From JAFAZJ01 sp050183765 (GTDB taxonomy: Bacteria; Pseudomonadota; Alphaproteobacteria; Reyranellales; Reyranellaceae): a stretch of DNA of 64,000 nucleotides. The notes under the pieces are model-generated. The model searched no databases. It saw nothing but the letters and a program-made list of their open reading frames with translations, and was not told the DNA's origin. Below, in pieces: positions 32,961-42,192 of this stretch. Location of the stretch: positions 13,070-77,069 of the forward strand of contig JBFXAZ010000012.1 of the NCBI GenBank assembly GCA_050183765.1. Direction: 5' to 3'. The first letter of the stretch is position 1. Each line of letters opens with the position of its first letter. A program made the position numbers and the translations under genes.

Positions 32961-35705
32961 ATGGTGATGAAAGAAGAGATGGCGGGAAGCGCGGTCGAGG
33001 GCAGGACGACTGCCCTTGGCATGAGCACCTTGGCCTTCACCGTGTGCTTCGCGGTGTGGACGATCTTCTCGATCATCGGCGTGCAGATCAAAAAGGATCT
33101 GGGCCTCAGCGACACGCAGTTCGGCCTGCTGGTCGGCACGCCGATCCTGGTCGGATCGCTGGTCCGCCTCATCCTCGGCATCTGGGCCGACCAGCATGGC
33201 GGCCGCATCGTCTTTGTCGGGGTGATGATCGCCGCCGCAGTGGCGACCTGGCTGCTGACCTTCGCCTACGACTACCCGACCTTCCTGCTGGCGGCGCTCG
33301 GCGTCGGCATCGCCGGCGGCTCGTTCGCCGTCGGCATCACCTATGTCTCGCGCTGGTACGAGCAAGGCAAGCAGGGCACCGCCCTGGGTGTCTTCGGCGC
33401 CGGCAATGTCGGTGCGGCCGTCACCAAGTTCGTCGCGCCCTTCGTCATGGTCGCCTGGGGCTGGAAGAGCGTCGCGGAGATCTGGTCGATCGTGCTGCTG
33501 GCCACCGCCGTGGTCTTCTGGTTCACGACGAGGGACGATCCGCAACTCGCCGCGCGGCGCAAGGCGGGCATCAAGCCCGAGCCGATCTCGGCGATGCTCG
33601 AGCCGCTGCGCAACGTGCAGGTCTGGCGCTTCTCGCTCTACTACTTCTTCGTCTTCGGCGCCTTCGTCGCGCTGTCGCTGTGGCTGCCGCGCTATCTGAT
33701 CGGCGTCTACGGCCTGACCATCACCACCGCCGGCATGATCGCCGCGGCCTACTCTATCCCGGCCAGCCTGTTCCGCATCTATGGCGGCGTGCTGTCCGAC
33801 AAGTTCGGCGCGCGGCGCGTGATGTACTGGACGTTCGGCGTCTCGGTCGCGGCCTGCTTCGTGCTCGCCTACCCGCCGACGCAGTACCTCGTGAAGGGCA
33901 TCAGCGGGCCGATCGCCTTCACGCTCGAGATGGGGCTGGTGCCGTTCACCATCATCATCTTCGTGCTCGGCTTCTTCATGAGCCTGGGCAAGGCCGCGGT
34001 CTACAAGCACATCCCCGTCTACTACCCCGGGCATGTCGGCGCGGTCGGCGGTGTCGTGGGACTGGTCGGCGGCATGGGCGGCTTCGCGCTGCCGATCACC
34101 TTCGGCCTGCTCAACGATCTGACCGGCATCTGGACCAGCTGCTTCATGCTGCTCTTCCTCGTGGTTACGGTGTCGCTGGTGTGGATGCACGGGGCGATCC
34201 GCGCCATGGAGCGCGAGCGGGCCGGCGAGGCGCTGGCCAAGCTGCCCGAGCTGCCGGAAATGCAGCCGATCCACGGGCCCGAGCATGTCGGCAAGCTCTC
34301 GGCCAAGACGCTCGAGGACTGGCGGCCCGAGGACAAGTCGTTCTGGGAGGACAGGGGCCGTCGCATCGCGCGGCGCAACCTCGCGATCTCGATCCCGGCG
34401 CTCTTGCTGTCCTTCGCCGTCTGGATGGTGTGGTCGGTGGTGGTCGCCAAGCTGCCGTCGATCGGATTCAAGTACAGCACCGACCAGCTCTTCTGGCTGG
34501 CGGCGCTGCCCGGCGTCTCCGGCGCGACGCTGCGCATCTTCTACTCCTTCACCGTGCCGATCTTCGGCGGCAGGCTGTGGACGACGCTGGCGACCTGGTC
34601 GCTGATCCTGCCGGCCGCCGGCATCGGCTACGCGGTGCAGGATCCGGCGACGCCCTACTGGATCTTTCTGGTGCTGGCGCTCCTGTGCGGCTTCGGCGGC
34701 GGCAACTTCGCGTCCTCGATGTCGAACATCTCCTTCTTCTTTCCCAAGGCGGAGAAGGGCAACGCGCTGGCGCTCAACGCCGGGCTGGGCAATCTCGGCG
34801 TCAGCGTCGTGCAGTTCGTGGTGCCCTTCATCATCACCACCGGCGTCTTCGGCTTCCTCGGCGGCGATCCGCAGGTCGTGCGCGAGGCTTCCGGCGAGAT
34901 CCGCCTGTGGCTGCAGAACGCCGGCTTCATCTGGGTGCCGTTCATCGTCGCCTCGGCCTTCGCCGCCTGGTTCGGCATGAACGACATCGCCTCGGCCAGG
35001 GCCTCGTTCGCCGAGCAGTCGGTGATCTTCCAGCGCCGCCACAACTGGATCATGTGCTGGCTCTACACCGGCACCTTCGGCTCGTTCATCGGCTACTCGG
35101 CGGGCTTCCCGCTGCTCGCCAAGGTGACCTTCCCCGAGGTCAACGCGCTCAAATACGCCTTCCTCGGCCCGCTGGTCGGCGCGCTCGCGCGCTCGATGGC
35201 CGGCTGTGTGTCCGACAGGTGGGGCGGCGGGCGCGTCACCTTCTGGGTGTTCATCGCCATGACCTTGGGCGCGGCGGGTGTCGTCTACTTCATCGGCGAG
35301 AAGGACTTCGCGGGCTTCTTCGCCTGCTTCCTGCTGCTGTTCTGCGCCACCGGCGTGGGCAACGCGTCGACCTTCCAGATGATCCCCGCGATCATGCGCA
35401 AGGACATGGACCGGCTGATGCCGCAGGCGCCGGTCGAGGCCCGGCGCGTGCAGGGCGAGAAGGAATCGGCGGCGATCATCGGCTTCACCTCGGCGATCGC
35501 CGCCTATGGCGCGTTCTTCATCCCCAAGAGCTTCGGCTCGTCGATCGCGGTGACCGGCTCGCCGGTGCTGGCGCTCTACGGCTTCATCGCCTTCTACGTC
35601 AGCTGCATCGCCGTCACCTGGTTCTTCTACACCCGCAGGAGCGGCCTGCTCTTCGACGTCGAGCGCAAGACGCCGTCCGCGGCGGCCGCCGTGCCGGCGC
35701 AGTGA
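32961..35705 (+). CDS. narK: NarK, fused two-domain nitrate/nitrite transporter
   Basis: A 914-residue protein with two complete major-facilitator domains in tandem. Domain 1 (about 15-430) begins LAFTVCFAVWTIFSIIGVQI and has FGAGNVGAAVTKF and GGMGGFALPITFG. A cytoplasmic linker around 430-470 includes EDWRPEDKSFWEDRG. Domain 2 (about 470-900) has LSFAVWMVWSVVVAKLP, a GNFASSMSNISFFFP nitrate-signature loop and GNLGVSVVQFVVPFI. NarK1-NarK2 fusions such as that of Paracoccus combine nitrate/proton import and nitrate/nitrite exchange. GGGAG eight bases upstream favours ATG 32961 over GTG 32952. It heads the nar operon under an FNR-type box. Confidence 0.95.
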   Translation: MVMKEEMAGSAVEGRTTALGMSTLAFTVCFAVWTIFSIIGVQIKKDLGLSDTQFGLLVGTPILVGSLVRLILGIWADQHGGRIVFVGVMIAAAVATWLLTFAYDYPTFLLAALGVGIAGGSFAVGITYVSRWYEQGKQGTALGVFGAGNVGAAVTKFVAPFVMVAWGWKSVAEIWSIVLLATAVVFWFTTRDDPQLAARRKAGIKPEPISAMLEPLRNVQVWRFSLYYFFVFGAFVALSLWLPRYLIGVYGLTITTAGMIAAAYSIPASLFRIYGGVLSDKFGARRVMYWTFGVSVAACFVLAYPPTQYLVKGISGPIAFTLEMGLVPFTIIIFVLGFFMSLGKAAVYKHIPVYYPGHVGAVGGVVGLVGGMGGFALPITFGLLNDLTGIWTSCFMLLFLVVTVSLVWMHGAIRAMERERAGEALAKLPELPEMQPIHGPEHVGKLSAKTLEDWRPEDKSFWEDRGRRIARRNLAISIPALLLSFAVWMVWSVVVAKLPSIGFKYSTDQLFWLAALPGVSGATLRIFYSFTVPIFGGRLWTTLATWSLILPAAGIGYAVQDPATPYWIFLVLALLCGFGGGNFASSMSNISFFFPKAEKGNALALNAGLGNLGVSVVQFVVPFIITTGVFGFLGGDPQVVREASGEIRLWLQNAGFIWVPFIVASAFAAWFGMNDIASARASFAEQSVIFQRRHNWIMCWLYTGTFGSFIGYSAGFPLLAKVTFPEVNALKYAFLGPLVGALARSMAGCVSDRWGGGRVTFWVFIAMTLGAAGVVYFIGEKDFAGFFACFLLLFCATGVGNASTFQMIPAIMRKDMDRLMPQAPVEARRVQGEKESAAIIGFTSAIAAYGAFFIPKSFGSSIAVTGSPVLALYGFIAFYVSCIAVTWFFYTRRSGLLFDVERKTPSAAAAVPAQ

Positions 35706-35737
35706 AGGCGTCACCGATGATGCGCTCAAGCACTCAT

Positions 35738-35861
35738 ACCTTCCCCCGGAGGGGGAAGGTGCCCGAAGGGCGGAAGGGGGATGTCGAAGACAGGCTCCCG
35801 CGTTCGTCTTCGACATCCTCCATCCGGCGCTGCGCGCCACCTTCCCCCTCCGGGGGAAGGT
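35738..35861. repeat. Palindrome-bounded dispersed repeat, type A
   Basis: A 124-base element fills most of the narK-narG gap. Each end is a 23-base near-perfect palindrome of CT-rich/GA-rich arms (35738-35760 and 35839-35861), and inside the first lies GCCCGAAGGGCGGA. A closely similar element is at 42022-42147 and a half element at 63907. The transcript would fold into a long hairpin, a REP/BIME-like plan. Confidence 0.85.
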
Positions 35862-35889
35862 AATTGCTCCCTGTAATCGGAGACCGATC

Positions 35890-38800
35890 GTGTCGCATTT
35901 TCTCGACCGGCTGACTTTCTTCACCAAGACCCGCGAGCCCTTCGCCGACGGGCACGGCATCACCACGACCGAAAGCCGCGGCTGGGAGGACGCCTATCGC
36001 AAGCGCTGGCAGCACGACAAGATCGTGCGCTCGACGCACGGCGCCAACTGCACGGGCTCGTGCTCGTGGAAGATCTACGTCAAGGGCGGCATCGTCACCT
36101 GGGAGACGCAGCAGACCGACTATCCGCGCACGCGGCCGGAGCTGCCCAACCACGAGCCGCGCGGCTGCTCGCGCGGCGCCAGCTACAGCTGGTATCTCTA
36201 TTCCGGCAACCGCGTGAAGTACCCGCTGGCGCGCTCGCGCCTGCTGCGCCTGTGGCGCCAGGCGCGCGCGACGCTCTCGCCGGTGGCCGCCTGGGCCTCG
36301 ATCGTCGAGGACCCGAAGAAGCGCGCCGCCTACACCAGCAAGCGCGGCCACGGCGGCTTCGTGCGCGTCGGCTGGGACGAGGCGACCGAGATCGTCGCCG
36401 CCGCCAACGCCTACACGGCGAAGACCCACGGGCCGGACCGCATCCTCGGCTTCTCGCCGATCCCGGCGATGTCGATGGTCTCCTACGCCGCGGGCTCGCG
36501 CTATCTGTCGCTGATCGGCGGCGTCAGCATGTCGTTCTACGACTGGTATTGCGACCTGCCGCCGGCCTCGCCGCAGACCTGGGGCGAGCAGACCGACGTG
36601 CCCGAATCGGCCGACTGGTACAACGCGGGCTTCGTCATCCTGTGGGGTTCCAACGTCCCGCAGACGCGCACGCCCGACGCGCACTTCTACACCGAGGCGC
36701 GCTATCGCGGCATGAAGAGCGCGGTGATCTGCCCGGACTACTCCGAGGCCTCGAAGTTCGGCGACATCTGGCTGTCGGTGAAGCAGGGCACCGACTCGGC
36801 GCTGGCCATGGCAATGGGCCACGTGATCCTCAAGGAGTATCACGTCGCCCGCACGGTGCCGTACTTCCGCGACTACGTGCGCCAGTACACCGACATGCCG
36901 ATGCTGGTGCGGCTGGTGAAGCGCGACGGCCGCTACGTGCCCGACCGCTTCGTGCGCGCCTCGGATTTCGACGCCGCGCTGGGTGAGCAGAACAATCCCG
37001 AATGGAAGACCGTGGCCTTCGACGAGAAGACAGGCGCCATCGTCGTGCCGCGCGGCTCGATCGGCTTCCGCTGGGGCGAGCAGGGCAAGTGGAACCTCGA
37101 GGAGAAGGACACGGCGGGCAACGACACGACCCTGCGCCTGTCCCTCAGCGACGTGGCCGACGACGTGGTCGATGTCGGCTTCCCCTATTTCGGCGGCATC
37201 GAGCACGAGCATTTCACCTCGACCAACCATGATCGCGTGCTGAACCGGCGGGTGGCGGTGAAGAAGCTGAAGCTGTCCGACGGCGAGACCCTGGTGGCCA
37301 CGGTGCGCGACCTCTTCGTCGCCAACTACGGCGTCGATGGCGGCCTGGGCGGTCCCAACGTCGCGCAATCGCTCGACGACGACGTGCCCTATACGCCGGC
37401 CTGGGCCGAGAAGATCACGGGCGTGCCGCGCGACAAGATCATCCAGGTGGCGCGCGAGTTCGCGACCAACGCCGAGAAGACCGGTGGCCGCTCGATGGTG
37501 ATCATCGGCGCGGCGATGAACCACTGGTACCACTGCGACATGAACTATCGCGGCGTGATCAACATGCTGGCGATGTGCGGCTGCGTCGGCCAGTCGGGCG
37601 GCGGCTGGGCGCACTATGTCGGCCAGGAGAAGCTCAGGCCGCAGGCCGGCTGGGCGCCGCTCGCCTTCGCGCTCGACTGGGGCCGCCCGCCGCGCCATCA
37701 GAACTCGACCTCGGCCTTCTACGCGCATACCGACCAGTGGCGCTACGAGACGATGAACGTCGGCGACATCATCTCGCCGACCGCGCCGGAAGGATCGTGG
37801 GACGGCTCGATCATCGACTACAACGTGCGCGCCGAGCGCATGGGCTGGCTGCCTTCGGCGCCGCAGCTGCAGGACAACCCGCTGGGAATCGCGCAGGCCG
37901 CCGCTTCTGCCGGCATGGACGTCAAAGACTATGTCGTGCAGAAGCTCAAGAGCGGCGAGCTGCGCATGTCCTGCGAAGATCCCGACAACCCGAAGAACTG
38001 GCCGCGCAACATGTTCGTGTGGCGCTCCAACCTGCTGGGTTCGTCAGGCAAGGGCCACGAGTACTTCCTCAAGCATCTGCTGGGCACCACGCACGGCGTG
38101 ATGGGCAAGGATCTCGGCGAGGAGGGCAGGGCCAAGCCGACCGAGGTGACGTGGCACGATGAGGCGCCGCAGGGCAAGCTCGACCTGCTGGTGACGCTCG
38201 ACTTCCGCATGTCGACCACCTGCGTCTACTCCGACATCGTGCTGCCCACGGCCACCTGGTACGAGAAGAACGACCTCAACACCTCGGACATGCATCCCTT
38301 CATCCATCCGCTGACCTCGGCGGTGGATCCGGTGTGGGAAGCCAGGAGCGACTGGGAGATCTACAAGTCGATCGCCAAGGCCTTCTCGCGCGTGGTGCCC
38401 GAAGTGCTGGGCGTCGAGAAGGATGTCGTGCTGACGCCGATCATGCACGACAGCCCGGGCGAGATCGCCCAGGCGCTCGAGGTGCGCGAATGGAAGAAGG
38501 GCGAGGTCGAGCCGATCCCCGGCAGGACCATGCCCAACATCGCCGTCGTCGAGCGTGACTATCCCAACACCTACCAGCGCTTCACTGCGCTTGGTCCGCT
38601 GATGGAGAAGGTCGGCAACGGCATCAAGGGCATCGCCTGGCAGACGGCGCACGAGGTCGAGCACCTCAAGGCGCTGAACGGCGTGGTCGAGGACGGCGCG
38701 ACCAGGGGGCTGGCGCGCATCGACACCGACATCGACGCCGCCGAGGTGCTGCTGATGCTGGCGCCGGAGACCAACGGCGAGGTCGCGGTGAGATCCTGGG

Positions 38801-39789
38801 AAGCGCTGTCAAAGGCGACCGGCCGCGAGCATGCGCATCTCGCGCTGCCCAAGGAGGACGAGAAGATCCGCTTCCGCGACGTGGTCGCGCAGCCGCGCAA
38901 GATCATCTCGGCGCCAACCTGGTCGGGCTTGGAGAGCGAGAAGGTCTGCTACACCGCGAGCTACACCAACGTGCACGAGCTGATTCCCTGGCGCACGCTG
39001 ACCGGCCGCCAGCAGCTCTACCAGGACCATCGCTGGATGCTGGCCTTCGGCGAGGGGCTGTGCGTCTACCGCCCGCCGGTCGACCTGCGCACGACGCGGC
39101 CGATGCTGGGCAGCAAGCCCAACGGCGAGAAGGAGATCGTGCTGAACTTCATCACGCCGCACCAGAAGTGGGGCATCCACTCCACCTACACCGACAACCT
39201 GATGATGCTGACCCTCTCGCGCGGCGGACCGATCGTCTGGCTGAGCGAGATCGACGCGGCGAAGGCGGGCATCGTCGACAACGACTGGGTCGAGGCCTTC
39301 AACGTCAACGGCGCGCTGGTCGCGCGCGCCGTCGTCTCGCAGCGCATGAAGGAAGGCACGATCTTCATGTATCACGCCCAGGAGAAGATCGTGAACGTGC
39401 CGGGCTCGGAGATGACCGGCAAGCGCGGCGGCATCCACAACTCGGTGACCCGCGCCGTGCTGAAGCCGACGCACATGATCGGCGGCTACGCCCAGCAGGC
39501 CTGGGGCTTCAACTACTACGGCACGATCGGCACAAACCGCGACGAGTTCGTCATCGTGCGCAAGCTGGTGAACGTCGACTGGCTCGAACGCCCGCATCCC
39601 GATGCCGCTCAATTTCCTTCTCCCCGCGAAGGCGGGGAGAAGGTGCCGAGCGCCAGCGAGGCGGATGAGGGGCTTCGCGGAGTCTCAGCGGCGACGACAT
39701 CGGGTGCTGAACGAGGAAGCCCCTCATCCGCCCTTCGGGCACCTTCTCCCCGCCTGCGCGGGGAGAAGGAAGCAGGAGATGTGTCATGA
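35890..39789 (+). CDS. narG: NarG, respiratory nitrate reductase alpha subunit
   Basis: The molybdenum subunit that reduces nitrate to nitrite on the cytoplasmic face. The FS0 cluster ligands are His50, Cys54, Cys58 and Cys93 (STHGANCTGSC and EPRGCSRGASY), at the same positions as in E. coli NarG. The molybdopterin-binding part includes FYDWYCDLPPASPQTWGEQT and FVILWGSNVPQTRTPD. The native family end NRDEFVIVRKLVNVDWLE is followed by about 65 extra residues encoded by a dispersed repeat, so the protein has 1299 residues rather than about 1245. Translation starts at GTG 35890 with GGAG upstream. The stop overlaps the narH ATG by four bases. Confidence 0.97.
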   Translation: MSHFLDRLTFFTKTREPFADGHGITTTESRGWEDAYRKRWQHDKIVRSTHGANCTGSCSWKIYVKGGIVTWETQQTDYPRTRPELPNHEPRGCSRGASYSWYLYSGNRVKYPLARSRLLRLWRQARATLSPVAAWASIVEDPKKRAAYTSKRGHGGFVRVGWDEATEIVAAANAYTAKTHGPDRILGFSPIPAMSMVSYAAGSRYLSLIGGVSMSFYDWYCDLPPASPQTWGEQTDVPESADWYNAGFVILWGSNVPQTRTPDAHFYTEARYRGMKSAVICPDYSEASKFGDIWLSVKQGTDSALAMAMGHVILKEYHVARTVPYFRDYVRQYTDMPMLVRLVKRDGRYVPDRFVRASDFDAALGEQNNPEWKTVAFDEKTGAIVVPRGSIGFRWGEQGKWNLEEKDTAGNDTTLRLSLSDVADDVVDVGFPYFGGIEHEHFTSTNHDRVLNRRVAVKKLKLSDGETLVATVRDLFVANYGVDGGLGGPNVAQSLDDDVPYTPAWAEKITGVPRDKIIQVAREFATNAEKTGGRSMVIIGAAMNHWYHCDMNYRGVINMLAMCGCVGQSGGGWAHYVGQEKLRPQAGWAPLAFALDWGRPPRHQNSTSAFYAHTDQWRYETMNVGDIISPTAPEGSWDGSIIDYNVRAERMGWLPSAPQLQDNPLGIAQAAASAGMDVKDYVVQKLKSGELRMSCEDPDNPKNWPRNMFVWRSNLLGSSGKGHEYFLKHLLGTTHGVMGKDLGEEGRAKPTEVTWHDEAPQGKLDLLVTLDFRMSTTCVYSDIVLPTATWYEKNDLNTSDMHPFIHPLTSAVDPVWEARSDWEIYKSIAKAFSRVVPEVLGVEKDVVLTPIMHDSPGEIAQALEVREWKKGEVEPIPGRTMPNIAVVERDYPNTYQRFTALGPLMEKVGNGIKGIAWQTAHEVEHLKALNGVVEDGATRGLARIDTDIDAAEVLLMLAPETNGEVAVRSWEALSKATGREHAHLALPKEDEKIRFRDVVAQPRKIISAPTWSGLESEKVCYTASYTNVHELIPWRTLTGRQQLYQDHRWMLAFGEGLCVYRPPVDLRTTRPMLGSKPNGEKEIVLNFITPHQKWGIHSTYTDNLMMLTLSRGGPIVWLSEIDAAKAGIVDNDWVEAFNVNGALVARAVVSQRMKEGTIFMYHAQEKIVNVPGSEMTGKRGGIHNSVTRAVLKPTHMIGGYAQQAWGFNYYGTIGTNRDEFVIVRKLVNVDWLERPHPDAAQFPSPREGGEKVPSASEADEGLRGVSAATTSGAERGSPSSALRAPSPRLRGEKEAGDVS
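39616..39769. repeat. Palindrome-bounded dispersed repeat, type B, inside narG 3' end
   Basis: Ends are 28-base palindromes with arms CCTTCTCCCCGC/GCGGGGAGAAGG at 39616-39643 and 39742-39769. The interior has GAGCGCCAGCGAGGCGGATG and its complement-like CATCCGCCCTTCGGGCACC. It is read in frame as the NarG C-terminal tail. A second copy lies at 49486-49639. It shares the GCCCGAAGGGCGGA module with type A. Confidence 0.85.
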
Positions 39790-41309
39790 GAGTACGCGCA
39801 CAGATCGCGATGGTGCTGAACCTCGACAAGTGCATCGGCTGCCATACCTGCTCGGTGACCTGCAAGAACGTGTGGACCAACCGCGAGGGCATGGAATACG
39901 CCTGGTTCAACAACGTCGAGACCAAACCAGGCATCGGCTATCCCAAGGACTGGGAGAACCAGAAACGCTGGAACGGCGGCTGGGTGCGCAAGCGCAACGG
40001 CAAGATCCAGCCGCGCATCGGCTCGAAGTGGCGCATCCTCGCCAACATCTTCGCCAACCCTGATCTGCCGGAGATCGACGACTACTACGAGCCGTTCACC
40101 TTCGACTACGAGCACCTGCAGAAGGCGCCCGAGCTCGAGGCCTTCCCCACGGCGCGGCCGCGCTCGCTGATCACCGGCCAGCGCATGGAGAAGATCGAGT
40201 GGGGTCCGAACTGGGAGGAGATCCTCGGCGGCGAGTTCGCCAAGCGCTCGGCCGACGTCAATTTCGAGGGCGTGCAGAAGGAGATCTACGGGCAGTTCGA
40301 GAATACCTTCATGATGTACCTGCCCAGGCTGTGCGAGCATTGCCTCAACCCGGCATGCGTCGCGGCCTGTCCGTCGGGCGCGATCTACAAGCGCGAGGAG
40401 GACGGCATCGTCCTGATCGACCAGGACAAGTGCCGGGGCTGGCGCATGTGCGTGTCGGCCTGCCCGTACAAGAAGGTCTATTTCAACTGGTCCTCGGGCA
40501 AGTCCGAGAAGTGCATCTTCTGCTATCCGCGCATCGAGGCCGGCCAGCCGACCGTGTGTTCGGAGACCTGCGTCGGCCGCATCCGCTATCTCGGCGTCAT
40601 GCTCTACGACGCCGATCGCATCGAGCAGGCGGCGTCGGTGCCCGACGAGAAGCAGCTGTACGACGCGCAGATGGGCGTGTTCCTCGATCCCAACGACGAG
40701 GGGGTGATCCGCCAGGCGCGCGCTGACGGCGTGCCCGACGCCTGGCTCGAGGCGGCGCGGCGCTCGCCGGTGTGGAAGATGGCGATGGAGTGGAAGGTCG
40801 CTTTCCCGCTGCATCCCGAGTACCGCACCCTGCCGATGGTCTGGTACGTGCCGCCGCTGTCGCCGATCCAGTCGGCGGCCGAGGCCGGCAAGATGGGCGT
40901 CGACGGCGCCATGCCCGACGTGCGCTCGCTGCGCATCCCGCTGCGCTACCTCGCCAACCTGCTGACGGCGGGCGACGAGGAGCCGGTGGCGAAGGGGCTG
41001 GAGCGCATGCTGGCGATGCGCGCCTACATGCGCGCCAAGACTGTCGACGGTGTCGTCGACCACGCCATTGCCAGGCGCGTCGGCCTTAGCGCGGCGCAGA
41101 TCGAGGCGATGTACCACGTGATGGCGATCGCCAATTACGAGGACCGCTTCGTCATCCCGACGGCGCATCGCGAGACCTCGGAAGACGCCTATGCGCTGCG
41201 CGGCGCCTGCGGCTTCAGCTTCGGCAATGGCTGCTCGCCCGACGACGGCACCGGCAACCTGTTCGCCGGCGGCAAGCTCAAGCGCAAGAATCCGATGGAG
41301 GTGGTGTGA
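39786..41309 (+). CDS. narH: NarH, nitrate reductase beta subunit
   Basis: The iron-sulfur electron-transfer subunit, 507 residues. Four cysteine groups are visible: CIGCHTCSVTCKNVW, CEHCLNPACVAACPSGAIYK, CRGWRMCVSACPYKK (with tryptophan in place of one cysteine, the NarH 3Fe-4S signature) and KCIFCYPRIEAGQPTVCSET. It passes electrons from NarI haem to NarG. The start overlaps the narG stop; the end overlaps narJ by one base. Confidence 0.98.
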   Translation: MRVRAQIAMVLNLDKCIGCHTCSVTCKNVWTNREGMEYAWFNNVETKPGIGYPKDWENQKRWNGGWVRKRNGKIQPRIGSKWRILANIFANPDLPEIDDYYEPFTFDYEHLQKAPELEAFPTARPRSLITGQRMEKIEWGPNWEEILGGEFAKRSADVNFEGVQKEIYGQFENTFMMYLPRLCEHCLNPACVAACPSGAIYKREEDGIVLIDQDKCRGWRMCVSACPYKKVYFNWSSGKSEKCIFCYPRIEAGQPTVCSETCVGRIRYLGVMLYDADRIEQAASVPDEKQLYDAQMGVFLDPNDEGVIRQARADGVPDAWLEAARRSPVWKMAMEWKVAFPLHPEYRTLPMVWYVPPLSPIQSAAEAGKMGVDGAMPDVRSLRIPLRYLANLLTAGDEEPVAKGLERMLAMRAYMRAKTVDGVVDHAIARRVGLSAAQIEAMYHVMAIANYEDRFVIPTAHRETSEDAYALRGACGFSFGNGCSPDDGTGNLFAGGKLKRKNPMEVV

Positions 41310-41992
41310 TGAGGACCTTGCGCGCGCTCGCCGCCTTGCTCTGCTATCCGACGCAGGACCTGATCGGCGCCACCAACGAGATCCGCACCGCGATCGACCG
41401 CGAAGCGCTGCTGCCCAAGGCCGAGCGCCGGTCGCTGGAGCGGCTGGTCGGCGAGCTCGAGAGCGGCGATCTCTACGACCTGCAGGAACGGTACGGCCTG
41501 CTGTTCGACCGTACGCGCTCGCTGTCGCTGCATCTCTTCGAGCACGTGCACGGCGAGAGTCGCGATCGCGGCCAGGCGATGGTCGACCTGCTCAAGCTCT
41601 ACGAGGAGAGCGGCTATTCGCCGGTCGCCAGCGAGCTGCCGGACTTCCTGCCGCTGTTCCTGGAGTACGCCTCGACGCAGGCGCCGAAAGCGGCGATCGA
41701 GCTGGTCGGCCAGCCGGCCAACGTCATTGCGGCGCTGCGTGAGCGCCTCGCCAAGCGCTCGTCGTCCTACGAAGCGGTGATGGCGGCACTGCTGGCGCTG
41801 TCGCGCGCCAAGCTCGACGAGGCCGCGCTGGCGGCATTGCGTGCCGAGCCCGACCCCGAACCCGACGATCTCGAAGCGCTCGACGCGGCCTGGGTCGACC
41901 AGGAAGTGACCTTCGGCCCCGGCTCGGCTGCGGTGGCGAGCTGTCCGGTCGACCGCATGGCCACCCGCCTGCGCGCCGCGATGGCGGAGTGA
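41309..41992 (+). CDS. narJ: NarJ, nitrate reductase assembly chaperone
   Basis: A TorD/DmsD-superfamily chaperone for molybdenum-cofactor insertion into NarG. Typical blocks are MRTLRALAALLCYPTQDL, YVQ-like LYDLQERYGLLFDRTRSLSL, HLFEHVHGESRDRGQAMVDL and ELPDFLPLFLEYAS. The 227 residues are normal. ATG 41309 overlaps the narH TGA (TGATG); GTG 41306 is an in-frame alternative. Confidence 0.95.
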   Translation: MRTLRALAALLCYPTQDLIGATNEIRTAIDREALLPKAERRSLERLVGELESGDLYDLQERYGLLFDRTRSLSLHLFEHVHGESRDRGQAMVDLLKLYEESGYSPVASELPDFLPLFLEYASTQAPKAAIELVGQPANVIAALRERLAKRSSSYEAVMAALLALSRAKLDEAALAALRAEPDPEPDDLEALDAAWVDQEVTFGPGSAAVASCPVDRMATRLRAAMAE

Positions 41993-42021
41993 GGGGCGAT
42001 GTGCCGGTTTGACCTGTCTTT

Positions 42022-42147
42022 GCCTTCCCCCGGAGGGGGAAGGTGCCCGAAGGGCGGAAGTGGGATGTCGAGGACGGACATGGAGCGCGTTGACACATCC
42101 CCCATCCGTCGCGCTTCGCGCGCCACCTTCCCCCTCCGGGGGAAGGT
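42022..42147. repeat. Palindrome-bounded dispersed repeat, type A, narJ-narI gap
   Basis: A 126-base element with the same terminal palindromes (42022-42044 and 42125-42147) and inner GCCCGAAGGGCGGA as the copy at 35738. It occupies most of the 200-base gap between narJ and narI, which are normally adjacent or overlapping. Confidence 0.85.
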
Positions 42148-42192
42148 CATCGCATGTGATCTCGCTACGCCCTACGCCGAAGGAGTGGCGTC

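Noticed and set aside
32940..35966. Long minus-strand open frame opposite narK
   Set aside because: Antisense to an unmistakable transporter gene; low-complexity acidic/histidine composition.
35738..42147. Paired palindromic elements considered as CRISPR or as transposon pairs
   Set aside because: Repeats are not regularly spaced, no cas genes are present, and each element is self-contained with palindromes at both ends.
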